In this document: positions 31,248 to 39,202 of the stretch, piece by piece
Position numbering within the stretch: the first letter of the stretch is position 1
Layout: each line of letters opens with the position of its first letter
Made by a program: the position numbers and the translations under genes
Notes under the pieces: generated by a model
What the model saw: only the letters and a program-made list of their open reading frames with translations
Databases searched by the model: none
What the model was told of the DNA's origin: nothing
Source of the DNA: an uncultured Collinsella sp.
Lineage (GTDB): Bacteria; Actinomycetota; Coriobacteriia; Coriobacteriales; Coriobacteriaceae
Reading direction: 5' to 3'
DNA length: 64,000 bases
Assembly (NCBI GenBank): GCA_900550195.1
Contig: URRB01000008.1
Location: forward strand, 1-64,000

Positions 31248-32375
31248 ATGCGCACAGCAAACACGCACAAAAACATGGCACGCTGCGCTGCTACGGCAAC
31301 CCTCGCTTGTGTTTTGGGCTTGGGCCTCGCGGCTCCTGCCTACGCCGATACCGCATCCGACCTTGCCGCTGCTCGTACGAAGCTCGAGCAGATCGGTACC
31401 CAAACTCAGCAGATTTACGATGAGCTCGCCACGCAGACGCAGGCGCTCGATCAGACTGCTGGCGAGATCACGCAAAAGCAGCAGGAGATCGCCGATGGTC
31501 AGGCCAAGCTCTCGACCTATGTCGCCGGCGAGTACAAAACCGGCGGTCTGAGCCTGCTTCAGGTTCTGACGGGCGTCGATGACCTGAGCGATATGCTCAA
31601 CCGTCTGTTCTACTACGGCAAAGTTTCCGATAAGCAGGCTCAGACCATTCAAGAGGTCAAGGAGCTCAAACAGCAGCTCACCGATAAGCAGGCCGAGCAG
31701 GAAAAGAACGTCGCCACCACGCAAAAGAAGGTCGACGAGCTTAACGCCCAGCAGGCTGAAGCACAGAACGTCGTAAACTCTCTGGATTCACAGCTGCAGG
31801 CTGAGCTTGCCGCTGAGGCCGAGGCCAACGCCGCGCTGCAGGCCGGCATCAACGCCAGTACCGCCGAGAAGGCCACGGTGAGCAACGAGACTGCCGGTGC
31901 GACCGAGAACACCAACAACGGTGGCCAGACCAGCAATAACAACAACCAGGGCGGCAACACTCCGGCTCCTACGCCGGCACCTGCTCCGACACCGCAGCCC
32001 TCCACGCCTGCCCCGGCTCCGACGCCTTCTGCTCCGAGCCAGTCCGTCGATGGCGGTTCTGTTGTCTCGCGTGCATACAGCAAGCTTGGTTGCGCCTATT
32101 CCTGGGGCGGAATTGGCCCGAACAGTTTCGACTGCTCTGGTTTTGTTAGCTATTGCCTCACTGGTCGCTATTGCCGCCTGGGCACCACGGGCACCTTTAT
32201 GGGCTGGACGCGTGTGTCCGATCCGCAGCCCGGTGACGTTGTGGTCAACTCGTACCACACCGGCATTTACATCGGTGGTGGTCAGATGATTCATGCTTCC
32301 GACTACAACACGGGTGTTATCATCAGCTCCGTTGCCGCCGGCATGAACAACAACTACATTTTCGTGCGCTACTAA
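31248..32375 (+). CDS. Secreted NlpC/P60 peptidoglycan endopeptidase
   Basis: 375 residues. A signal peptide (hydrophobic ATLACVLGLGLAAPAYA, likely cut after AYA) is followed by a long coiled-coil region (about 35-210) rich in Gln, Lys and Glu. A Thr/Asn/Pro-rich linker (about 215-265) leads to the C-terminal NlpC/P60 domain. The catalytic Cys is in FDCSGFVSYCL and the His in NSYHTGIYIG. This plan resembles RipA/PcsB-like cell-wall hydrolases, in which the coiled coil restrains activity, possibly through FtsEX. AAGGAAG precedes the start. Confidence 0.92.
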   Translation: MRTANTHKNMARCAATATLACVLGLGLAAPAYADTASDLAAARTKLEQIGTQTQQIYDELATQTQALDQTAGEITQKQQEIADGQAKLSTYVAGEYKTGGLSLLQVLTGVDDLSDMLNRLFYYGKVSDKQAQTIQEVKELKQQLTDKQAEQEKNVATTQKKVDELNAQQAEAQNVVNSLDSQLQAELAAEAEANAALQAGINASTAEKATVSNETAGATENTNNGGQTSNNNNQGGNTPAPTPAPAPTPQPSTPAPAPTPSAPSQSVDGGSVVSRAYSKLGCAYSWGGIGPNSFDCSGFVSYCLTGRYCRLGTTGTFMGWTRVSDPQPGDVVVNSYHTGIYIGGGQMIHASDYNTGVIISSVAAGMNNNYIFVRY

Positions 32376-32399
32376 GTATTCAGATAAAGCAAACGGATA

Positions 32400-32437
32400 T
32401 GGACCTCGTGGCTTTGAGTCATGGGGTCCATTCTTTT
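32400..32437 (+). terminator. Terminator of the NlpC/P60 gene
   Basis: TGGACC/GGTCCA stem with partial inner pairing, followed by TTCTTTT. Confidence 0.6.
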
Positions 32438-32451
32438 GCCTTTAGTGCAGT

Positions 32452-32482
32452 CCGCTATCTAGTTTTGAATACTAGATAGCGG
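32452..32482. promoter_or_regulatory. Palindromic operator upstream of degV
   Basis: CCGCTATCTAGT and ACTAGATAGCGG form a perfect 12-bp inverted repeat with a 7-base spacer. The part TATCTAGTTTTGAATAC (32456-32472) recurs with one change upstream of the DUF1836 gene. TATAAT at 32505-32510 is a good -10 for degV. Confidence 0.65.
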
Positions 32483-32539
32483 CCCAATCGGTCTGCAAGA
32501 TGGCTATAATTGAATGGGAACGATTAGAAAGGACCCTCT

Positions 32540-33406
32540 ATGAGCTGGGCACTTATCTCCGATTCAAGCTGCAACCTCCGCGATTGGCAACCGATCGCAC
32601 CCCATACCACCTTTGCATTTGCTCCCCTCAAAATTCGAGTGGGGGAGCGTGAATTCGTCGATGACCTTTCGCTCGATGTTCATGAGCTCAACTGCGCTGT
32701 TCAGGCGGAGACGAATGCCTCTTCGAGCGCTTGTCCCAGCGTGGGGGAGTGGGCCGAGCTCTTCAAATTGGCAGACAAGACCATCTGCATGCCGATCTCT
32801 GAGGGCGTGTCGGGCAGCTACAACGCGGCAGCCACGGCTCGCGATATGGTTCTTGCCGAGGAGCCCGACCGACAGATTCATCTAGTCAATTCACGCGCAG
32901 CTGGCGGCAAAATGGACCTCATTTTCTTGCTGTTCGACCGCTATCTTGCAAGCAATCCGAATGTCTCATTCGAGGATGCTTGCGCATACTTCGATAGCCT
33001 TGAACAGAACAGCAAAATCCTCTTCAGTTTGTGCAATTACGAAAACCTCGCCAAAGCCGGACGTATCCCTAAGGCAGCCGGCGTCATTGCCAACAAGCTC
33101 AATATCCGCATTTTGGGCACGGCGAGTGAGGCCGGTAAAATCGAACTCGTCGGGCACACGCGTGGCGAAAAGAAGATGCTCAACAAGATCATCGACACTA
33201 TGGAAGCCGAGGGCTTTACGGGCGGTGAGGTCATCATCGATCACGTTGAGAACGAAGCTGGAGCCCAGGCGCTTACTGATCGCATAGTCGAACATTGGCC
33301 CTGCTCCAAGACCATCATCATGCCCTGCAACGGCCTGGATTCCTATTACGCCGAGATGCACGGCCTGATCATCGGCTACGGCATGGGCGTAGCTTCGGGC
33401 AAATAA
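32540..33406 (+). CDS. DegV-family fatty-acid-binding protein
   Basis: 288 residues. DegV signatures are present: an N-terminal ISDSSCNL strand, the SEGVSGSYNAA ligand-site motif, the VNSRAAGGKMD turn, and a C-terminal IIMPCNGLDSYYAEMHG region. DegV/FakB proteins bind a fatty acid and present it to the kinase FakA, which is not in this window. AGAAAGGA precedes the ATG. A perfect palindrome lies upstream of its promoter, and a convergent DUF1836 gene, often a neighbour of degV in Gram-positive bacteria, shares the half-site sequence. Confidence 0.9.
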   Translation: MSWALISDSSCNLRDWQPIAPHTTFAFAPLKIRVGEREFVDDLSLDVHELNCAVQAETNASSSACPSVGEWAELFKLADKTICMPISEGVSGSYNAAATARDMVLAEEPDRQIHLVNSRAAGGKMDLIFLLFDRYLASNPNVSFEDACAYFDSLEQNSKILFSLCNYENLAKAGRIPKAAGVIANKLNIRILGTASEAGKIELVGHTRGEKKMLNKIIDTMEAEGFTGGEVIIDHVENEAGAQALTDRIVEHWPCSKTIIMPCNGLDSYYAEMHGLIIGYGMGVASGK

Positions 33407-33420
33407 AGTCCAACCAAGCA

Positions 33421-33471
33421 AAAAAACGGGCGGGACAAAGCGACAGATGGCTCTTTGTCCCGCCCGTTTTA
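33421..33471. terminator. Bidirectional terminator between degV and the DUF1836 gene
   Basis: An 18-bp perfect stem (33423-33440 with 33453-33470) bordered by A-run and T-run, between convergent stop codons. Confidence 0.9.
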
Positions 33472-33479
33472 TACGTCGG

Positions 33480-34091
33480 CTAGCTATTAAACCCGTTGAA
33501 CTTGAGATAGCTCATCAAGTAAGCCTTCGAAACAAAGGATGAAACCGCGCTGCGCACAAGCAGCGACTCACGCGTTACCTGATGCGCCGTATCGGGAACC
33601 GGCGTCTGCTCGACGGAAAACGCCGAACGAATCGATGCCTCGAGCTGATCGACCACATAATCAAAGGCCGTCGGGGCATCGTAGCTCAAACGCTGAATGT
33701 TAAAGAGTGCCTGCACCGCAGCAATAGGTAGCACCTGCTTAAAGATGCAGATAGCGATCAGGCGGGCAATCTGCTCGCGGCCATATTGCTTTTTGACCGG
33801 AGCAGGCACCAGGCCGACCTTCACGTAGTTATTGATCATCGATGGCGTAATGACAGGCTGCTCAACGCAAATGGACAGCGGCTCCATCCACAGCGCAACA
33901 TACTCAATAACCTGGTCGCGGTAGAGCGTCACATTGGGCAACTGGTTATAGCGCGGCAGACTCAACGTATTAAGTTTGCGCACGATATCGGACTGAATAA
34001 ATGCATCGGGCAGCACAGTGGGCTGAATATCCTCAGGCTTAATGCTGACCGATGTATCGGACATCGGGATAACGCGTTTGGCGTGGTTCAT
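33480..34091 (-). CDS. DUF1836 protein, probable transcriptional regulator
   Basis: 203 residues. The central segment PVITPSMINNYVKVGLVPAPVKKQYGREQIARLIAICI is the MerR-like helix-turn-helix of DUF1836, followed by helices that likely mediate dimerisation. The ATG at 34091, with GGAGG upstream, is preferred over a frame that starts 37 codons earlier inside the operator. DUF1836 genes are commonly found beside degV. The upstream region carries TATCTAGTTTTGCATAC (34130-34146), nearly identical to the degV site, which suggests that it controls both genes. The ligand is unknown. Confidence 0.82.
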   Translation of the reverse strand: MNHAKRVIPMSDTSVSIKPEDIQPTVLPDAFIQSDIVRKLNTLSLPRYNQLPNVTLYRDQVIEYVALWMEPLSICVEQPVITPSMINNYVKVGLVPAPVKKQYGREQIARLIAICIFKQVLPIAAVQALFNIQRLSYDAPTAFDYVVDQLEASIRSAFSVEQTPVPDTAHQVTRESLLVRSAVSSFVSKAYLMSYLKFNGFNS

Positions 34092-34118
34092 AAGGATCCT
34101 CCGTTCATTAGCTATATT

Positions 34119-34146
34119 GTATTCTAGGTTATCTAGTTTTGCATAC
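34119..34146. promoter_or_regulatory. Putative DUF1836 autoregulatory site
   Basis: GTATTC-N16-GCATAC containing TATCTAGTTTTGCATAC, which matches the degV operator at 16 of 17 bases. It lies 28-55 bases upstream of the DUF1836 start codon. Confidence 0.55.
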
Positions 34147-34163
34147 CATATAGCCGGCAAGTA

Positions 34164-34205
34164 AAAGTGGTTGGACAGCACATTGATGCACCGTCCAACC
34201 ACTTT
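34164..34205 (-). terminator. Terminator of trxB
   Basis: A 13-bp perfect stem AAAGTGGTTGGAC/GTCCAACCACTTT, 45 bases past the trxB stop codon, with a T-rich continuation on both strands. Confidence 0.8.
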
Positions 34206-34249
34206 GTTTTAAAGATAGCAACCTTACATAAGATATATTATCGTACTTA

Positions 34250-35185
34250 TCAACGGAGAAACGCGTATACGCTCGTTGCCGCTATGGCTCCATCAGAAAC
34301 GGCAGTCACAACCTGGCGTAAACGCTTGGAACGGATGTCGCCAGCGGCAAATAGACCTGGCGTGCGGGTCGCCATGGAATCATCAGTAACAATACCGCCG
34401 TCCGGCGCCAGATCGACTAGATGCTCAACGAGCTCGGAATGGGGCTGCGTTCCGGTAAAGACAAAGATACCAAACGAGCCAGGGACAAATGACTCGGTGT
34501 GAGTTTCCCCGGATGCATTGTCCTTAAAGGTAATCGTCGTTGGCATGGCTTCGCCCGAGAGCTCGACAATACTAGTTTGGTACCTAACTGAAATATTATC
34601 TTTTGCAAGAACTTTTTGAACCACACCATCGGGGGCACGGAACTGATCGCGGCGCAAAACGATGGTCACGCTGCTGGCGATTTCTGACAAGAACAGAGCT
34701 TCCTCGCAGGCAGCATTGCCGCCGCCGATGACAAAAACCTGCTTGCCGCGAAAGAACATGCCGTCGCACGTCGCGCAATACGAAACGCCGCGACCGCGAT
34801 ACGCATCCTCGCCAACAAAACCAGCAGATCGCGGCGTGGCACCCATGCAAGCGATAACGCTCGAGGCCGACGTATCGCCCAAATCGTGATGCACCGTAAA
34901 CAGCGCTGCATCGGCATCGTAATCGATACCCGTAACCATGCTCCATATAACCTGTGCTCCCAGGCCCTCTGCATGCTGCTGAAAACGCTCACCGAGTTCG
35001 GCGCCACTCAAGAGCGGAATACCCGGATAGTTCTCGACTTCATTGGTCGTGGCGATCTGCCCTCCCGACATGCCCTGTTCAATCACGGTCGTCGTTAGGT
35101 TGGAGCGCGCCGCATAAATGGCCGCAGCATAGCCCGCAGGGCCGCCACCGATAATCGCAACATCGATCGGCTGATGGGTAGTCAT
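34250..35185 (-). CDS. trxB: Thioredoxin reductase
   Basis: 311 residues. The FAD-binding GGGPAGYAAAIYAARS motif is at the N-terminus, the redox pair is in CATCDG, the NADPH-binding motif is GGGNAACEEALFLS, and the C-terminal flavin motif is GLFAAGDIR. It reduces thioredoxin with NADPH. The ATG at 35185 follows AGGAGG; the longer frame begins with a non-family sequence. It is divergent from the glycosyltransferase gene at 35303, with a 117-base shared promoter region. It carries its own terminator. Confidence 0.94.
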   Translation of the reverse strand: MTTHQPIDVAIIGGGPAGYAAAIYAARSNLTTTVIEQGMSGGQIATTNEVENYPGIPLLSGAELGERFQQHAEGLGAQVIWSMVTGIDYDADAALFTVHHDLGDTSASSVIACMGATPRSAGFVGEDAYRGRGVSYCATCDGMFFRGKQVFVIGGGNAACEEALFLSEIASSVTIVLRRDQFRAPDGVVQKVLAKDNISVRYQTSIVELSGEAMPTTITFKDNASGETHTESFVPGSFGIFVFTGTQPHSELVEHLVDLAPDGGIVTDDSMATRTPGLFAAGDIRSKRLRQVVTAVSDGAIAATSVYAFLR

Positions 35186-35302
35186 GAAGAGACCTCCTGT
35201 CGAAAGATTGGCGTTCTTTGCGCTCATACCCAAATTTACGTGAACATGACACTCATGCACTACAATGATAAATCGCGTAACAAAGCTGAAGGGGAGTTAT
35301 CG

Positions 35303-36604
35303 ATGGATCAAACGCAGATGAGCAATAGCGCTCCCCTGCCCACGCAAGCCACTCCCCAACCGGAGCAAATGACCGTTTCACCTGCACAAAAACCCCTAGT
35401 AACCATTGTGCACGCATCGGTTGGATCGGGCCACAAAGCCGCCGCCAACGCGATTGCACAAGCATTTGATCTTATCCGCGGCACCAAGGGAATCCCTGAG
35501 GATATTGAAATTGAAGTGCTCGATATCCTTGATTTTGGACGTATTAAATTCGACGGCAATAAGACCGCGGCTTCTTTTACGGGAGCCACACGCCCCATTT
35601 ACGACCTGACCTGGCGATATACGCTTACGGGACATCTTCTCTGGGGTGGCGGCACGGCATGGTCGCGTATTATGTTCCCCGCCTTCAACGAATATATTCG
35701 TCGCCGCAGGCCTATAGCCGTGGTCGCAACGCACATCACAGCAGCCAATGTTGCCGTGGGCGCCCGCGTAATTACGGGTATCGATTACCCGGTCATCTGT
35801 GTGCCGACCGATTACGAAGTCGAAGGCTTTTGGCCCCACAAGGACACCGACCTATTCTGTGTAGCCAACGAGTTTATGGCCGAAACGCTGCGCCCGCGCA
35901 AGGTTCCCGAGTCAAAGATCCGCATAACGGGCATCCCCATCCGAGCCGGTTTCGATTCAGATTACAAACGCGAAGATGAGCTCAGCAAGTTCAATCTCCC
36001 CATAGACAAAACCGTCGTATTGGTGATGGCCGGCGCCAGTTTGCCCCAACCATACGTGCGTTTCCGCGCCGCGATGGACCACACGCTCCCCTTCTTACGC
36101 GGCTTTGAGGACATGCACTTTGTCTTTTTGCCCGGTAAAGACGTGGAGTATGCCACCCGGCTGAAGACGCTCTTCGTCGCCATGAAGCTCGAAAACGTCA
36201 CAGTTCTGGACTACGTGGATGACATGGCGGCCCTCATGCACGGCTGCGACCTGGCAATCCTCAAGTCGGGCGGGCTCACCGTCACCGAGTGCCTGTGCGC
36301 GCATCTGCCGATGATCCTGTTGGGCAAATCATACGGTCAGGAAAAGGCCAACACCACGATGCTCACCGGCATGGGCGCCAGCATGCACGTCACCACAGCA
36401 CGAGAGCTCATCGTGACGCTCCGTCACCTGCACGACCACCCCGAGTCACTCAAAGCCTTACTAATCAACGGCGAAGTGCTACGCCGCCCCCACGCAGCCG
36501 AAGACATAGCCATCGCCACCATGGAGCTCGTAGGCAAACCCCAAAAGCGCAAACGAGCCTTCTGCCGCTTCTACTGGGGCGGAAAGCCCGCGCATATCCG
36601 CTAG
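35303..36604 (+). CDS. MGDG synthase/UgtP-type glycosyltransferase
   Basis: 433 residues. After a variable N-terminus, the MGDG-synthase motif HASVGSGHKAAANAI is followed by the Rossmann domain (VVATHITAANV, CVPTDYEVEGFW). The C-terminal GT28 domain has the nucleotide-sugar site LVMAGASLP, LDYVDDMAALM and ILKSGGLTVTECL. Such enzymes transfer a hexose from a UDP-sugar to diacylglycerol, making membrane glycolipids or lipoteichoic acid anchors; the exact sugar is unknown. AAGGGGAG precedes the ATG. It ends 14 bases before a 34-bp inverted repeat. Confidence 0.87.
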   Translation: MDQTQMSNSAPLPTQATPQPEQMTVSPAQKPLVTIVHASVGSGHKAAANAIAQAFDLIRGTKGIPEDIEIEVLDILDFGRIKFDGNKTAASFTGATRPIYDLTWRYTLTGHLLWGGGTAWSRIMFPAFNEYIRRRRPIAVVATHITAANVAVGARVITGIDYPVICVPTDYEVEGFWPHKDTDLFCVANEFMAETLRPRKVPESKIRITGIPIRAGFDSDYKREDELSKFNLPIDKTVVLVMAGASLPQPYVRFRAAMDHTLPFLRGFEDMHFVFLPGKDVEYATRLKTLFVAMKLENVTVLDYVDDMAALMHGCDLAILKSGGLTVTECLCAHLPMILLGKSYGQEKANTTMLTGMGASMHVTTARELIVTLRHLHDHPESLKALLINGEVLRRPHAAEDIAIATMELVGKPQKRKRAFCRFYWGGKPAHIR

Positions 36605-36617
36605 CATTGGACTGTCC

Positions 36618-36721
36618 GCTTACCTGTGGGAGGCCCCTATATATCATCCCATGCTCAAACATTCTCGCTGCGCTGCGAAACTGCGCGTGGGACGATATAT
36701 AGGGGCCTCCCACAGGTAAGC
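36618..36721. repeat. Large inverted repeat, copy 1
   Basis: The 34-bp arms 36618-36651 and 36688-36721 differ at one position. The 36-base loop TGCTCAAACATTCTCGCTGC... recurs, inverted and with about nine extra bases, in the element at 36883-36985. Arm sequence next to the loop (CTATATATCATCCCA) is also related, while the distal arm sequence is not. It lies directly after the glycosyltransferase stop codon. Confidence 0.8.
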
Positions 36722-36801
36722 TGCGTTAACGTACTAGCAGATATAACAGATTCCCCACCACTAGAACCTGCAAAGGCGAAACCGGAAAATAAAGATACAG
36801 C

Positions 36802-36844
36802 AAGCCGATGCGACAAAGGATCCAACCCTTTGTCGCATCGGCTT
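36802..36844. terminator. Hairpin terminator between convergent genes
   Basis: An 18-bp perfect stem AAGCCGATGCGACAAAGG / CCTTTGTCGCATCGGCTT with a 7-base loop, midway between the two large inverted repeats. It is preceded by an A-rich stretch, suitable for terminating the minus-strand dut transcript. Confidence 0.65.
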
Positions 36845-36882
36845 ATCAGAAAGAATGATTATTATTTTCAAGCGAGTAGCCG

Positions 36883-36985
36883 CCCGCCCGGGGCTTACCT
36901 ATATCGTTCCACGCGCAGTTTCGCAGCGAGCGAAGCGACGCGAGAATGTTTGAGCATGGAATGATATAGGTAAGCCCCGGGCGGG
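36883..36985. repeat. Large inverted repeat, copy 2 (opposite orientation)
   Basis: The 29-bp arms 36883-36911 and 36957-36985 differ at one position. The 45-base loop is the reverse complement of the copy 1 loop with a short insertion (GTCGCTTCGCTC region). It ends 16 bases before the dut stop codon. No gene is present in 36605-37001. Confidence 0.8.
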
Positions 36986-37001
36986 AGGGATACGAGCGCC
37001 C

Positions 37002-37445
37002 CTAGGCGACGCCGCTGGAGCCGAAGCCTCCGTTGCCTCGGTCGGTTTCGTCTAGTTCTTCTACTTCTACGAGGTTGACCGTGGGGACTTCTTGGATGAC
37101 GAGTTGGGCTATGCGGTCGCCTTTGTTGATTTGGATGTTGTTGGAGGGATCCAGGTTGATGAGGATAACCTTGAGTTCTCCTCGGTAGTGGGCGTCGATG
37201 AGGCCCGGCGTGTTGACTATAGACAGGCCCTGCTTGATGGCCAAGCCGCTGCGGGGCTGGACGAAGCCGGCGTAGCCATCGGGCAGGGCGATGGCCAGCC
37301 CAGTAGAGATCAGACGACGTTCGAAGGGCTTCAGGACGCAGTCCTCGTTGGAGCGCAGATCCAAGCCGGCATCGGTGGGATGGGCGTATTTGGGAAGCTC
37401 GACGGTGGGGTCGAGACGCTTTATGTTGACGGTAATGTTGGACAT
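37002..37445 (-). CDS. dut: dUTP diphosphatase
   Basis: 147 residues, a trimeric all-beta dUTPase. The five conserved motifs are visible: DAGLDLRS, PRSGLA, GLIDAHYRGE, GDRIAQLVI and the flexible C-terminal RGNGGFGSSG. It hydrolyses dUTP to dUMP, preventing uracil incorporation. The start codon lies four bases downstream of the nrdR stop codon, so the two are co-transcribed, linking two dNTP-pool functions. It is convergent with the glycosyltransferase gene across the inverted-repeat region. Confidence 0.95.
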   Translation of the reverse strand: MSNITVNIKRLDPTVELPKYAHPTDAGLDLRSNEDCVLKPFERRLISTGLAIALPDGYAGFVQPRSGLAIKQGLSIVNTPGLIDAHYRGELKVILINLDPSNNIQINKGDRIAQLVIQEVPTVNLVEVEELDETDRGNGGFGSSGVA

Positions 37446-37449
37446 GGAA

Positions 37450-37893
37450 TCACCTTAGCTTGTCGAGCTCTTGAAGAAACTCATCGACGTCTTTGAAATC
37501 GCGGTAGACCGAGGCAAAACGGATATACGCCACCTTGTCGATCTTGGCCAAGCGCTTGAGCACCATGTCACCCAGCTCATGGGACGTGACGGCCGTCAGC
37601 GTGCGAGAGCGCAGCTCGACCTCGATGTCGTCGATAATCTCATTGAGCTTCTTAGTGTCGATATCACGCTTGATGGTGGCGCGCATCAAGCCGACGAGCA
37701 GCTTATTGCGATCGAACCGCTGCTTAGTTCCGTCCGACTTAATGACCTCAATTGGGTCTTCGCATCGCTCGAACGTTGTAAAGCGGTAGTTACACGAGCA
37801 ACATTCGCGACGGCGCTTAATGGTGTTATTTGACTCCTGCATACGGGAATCAACGACGCGGGTATGTGCCTTACCGCATTTGGGACAGCGCAT
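37450..37893 (-). CDS. nrdR: Transcriptional repressor NrdR
   Basis: 147 residues. The N-terminal zinc ribbon (CPKC, then CCSCNYRFTTFE) is followed by the ATP-cone domain (VIKSDGTKQRFDRNKLLVGL). It represses ribonucleotide reductase genes in response to ATP/dATP. A GGAGG-like site precedes the ATG. It is the first gene of the nrdR-dut pair. Its regulon (nrd genes) is not in the window, and I did not find a clear pair of NrdR boxes next to its own promoter. Confidence 0.95.
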   Translation of the reverse strand: MRCPKCGKAHTRVVDSRMQESNNTIKRRRECCSCNYRFTTFERCEDPIEVIKSDGTKQRFDRNKLLVGLMRATIKRDIDTKKLNEIIDDIEVELRSRTLTAVTSHELGDMVLKRLAKIDKVAYIRFASVYRDFKDVDEFLQELDKLR

Positions 37894-37944
37894 GGTACCT
37901 CCTCTTAAACGATAACAAGGGTACCATGTGCAGCGCGATAATGA

Positions 37945-38397
37945 TTACGAACGAGCAGGAACCTTAAGATGCGCACCGGCGGCGAGCGAACCATGCTCCA
38001 GATGATTGACGTTACGGATCATGTCGGAAGTCTCTTGCGTGGAAAGGCCTTCGATTGGATATTCCTCGGCAAGCGACCAAAGAGAATCACCAGGCTGAAC
38101 GCGAATGGTCTCGTAGGTAACGTTGGAAACGGACTCGGCATACGCGGCGTGACGAGCGCTAAAGACCGACGTAGCGAGGACAAAGAAGAGCGTAAGCGCA
38201 ACGGCAACGGCGACAATCGTCGGAACCTTCAGGGCAACGCGGGCCGGCACAACTGCAGCCTGCTGATTGCGAGCAGGCTTTACGGTCAAAGGCTGAAAGC
38301 CGGAGCGGCCACCCTGAACAACCGTAAAAGTGGGTTCAGCAGGCGTCACGAGCTTAAGGGCGAGGTTTCCCTGGACCATATTCGTTGCGTTCATCAT
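37945..38397 (-). CDS. LysM membrane protein, YneA-like cell-division inhibitor candidate
   Basis: 150 residues. A cytoplasmic N-terminus of about 57 residues, one membrane helix (TIVAVAVALTLFFVLATSVF) and an extracellular LysM domain (YETIRVQPGDSLWSLAEEYPI) are visible. GAGGAG precedes the ATG. In Bacillus, yneA encodes a LysM membrane protein, lies divergent from lexA, and halts division during SOS. The same arrangement here, with three LexA boxes in the shared promoter region, supports an SOS-induced role, though sequence similarity is limited to the architecture. It could otherwise be a general cell-wall-binding protein. Confidence 0.78.
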   Translation of the reverse strand: MMNATNMVQGNLALKLVTPAEPTFTVVQGGRSGFQPLTVKPARNQQAAVVPARVALKVPTIVAVAVALTLFFVLATSVFSARHAAYAESVSNVTYETIRVQPGDSLWSLAEEYPIEGLSTQETSDMIRNVNHLEHGSLAAGAHLKVPARS

Positions 38398-38464
38398 GTT
38401 CTCCTCTCGCGTGTTTTGCTGAGAACAGTTTTATCAAGCCGCGCGGACAAAAATATCTGGCGCG

Positions 38465-38532
38465 AGAACGAATGTTCGGTTATTATTATCTTCGAACAGT
38501 TGTTCCTGTCAAGCAAAATTCGAACATTTGTT
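38465..38532. promoter_or_regulatory. Three LexA boxes in the lexA divergent promoter
   Basis: GAAC-GAAT-GTTC (38465-38476) and GAAC-AGTT-GTTC (38493-38504) match the Gram-positive LexA consensus GAAC-N4-GTTC exactly. GAAC-ATTT-GTTT (38521-38532) matches 7 of 8. Spacings are 28 bases each. They would control lexA and the LysM gene together. Confidence 0.85.
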
Positions 38533-38557
38533 TGACACGGGTAGAGAGGATGCCCTG

Positions 38558-39202
38558 ATGGCTCGCAAAATTACCAAGCGTCAGCAGCAAATTTACGACT
38601 TCATCAAGGAATATCAGCAGGAGAAGGGTTATCCGCCCAGCGTGCGCGAGATGGCTTCTGCCGTGGGCCTTTCCTCCCCCAGCACCGTGCACGCCCATCT
38701 ATCTGCTCTGGAGGCGCGCGGGCTACTCAAGCGCGATGCCACCAAACCGCGCGCCCTGGAACTCTTTAACGAGGACGGTTCCTCTGTCTCAATTTCTAAA
38801 TCTGACGAGCCCACCGCACCTCGCGGAACGGTCTCGCTACCGCTCGTTGGTCGCGTCGCGGCTGGGATTCCCATTCTGGCCGAGCAGAATATCGAAGACA
38901 CTTTTACTATCCCGACCGAAATCGCCACTGATCAGGGTTCCTTTATCCTTGAGGTGCATGGGAGCTCAATGATCAATGTCGGCATCTTCAATGGCGATTA
39001 CATCATCGTCCGTGAACAAAAGAGTGCCATGAACGGCGAAATTGTCGTGGCCATGATTGATGGTTCAGCGACCGTCAAGACGTTCTACAAGGAGCAGGGA
39101 CGCGTACGCCTGCAGCCCGAGAATGACACCATGGAGCCTATCTATGCAACGAATCCCGTTATCTTGGGCAAAGTCGTCGGCTTGATGCGCCGGTTCTCGT
39201 AA
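38558..39202 (+). CDS. lexA: LexA repressor
   Basis: 214 residues. The winged-HTH (ITKRQQQIYDFIKEYQQEKG, VREMASAVGLSSPSTVHAHL) binds SOS boxes. The Ala-Gly self-cleavage site is in GRVAAGIPI, and the Ser/Lys dyad is in VHGSSM and ATVKTFYK. RecA-ssDNA triggers cleavage. The ATG at 38558, with a GAGAGGA site seven bases upstream, is chosen over a frame beginning inside the third LexA box. It overlaps the next gene by one base (TAATG), so that membrane gene is probably SOS-induced too. Confidence 0.95.
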   Translation: MARKITKRQQQIYDFIKEYQQEKGYPPSVREMASAVGLSSPSTVHAHLSALEARGLLKRDATKPRALELFNEDGSSVSISKSDEPTAPRGTVSLPLVGRVAAGIPILAEQNIEDTFTIPTEIATDQGSFILEVHGSSMINVGIFNGDYIIVREQKSAMNGEIVVAMIDGSATVKTFYKEQGRVRLQPENDTMEPIYATNPVILGKVVGLMRRFS

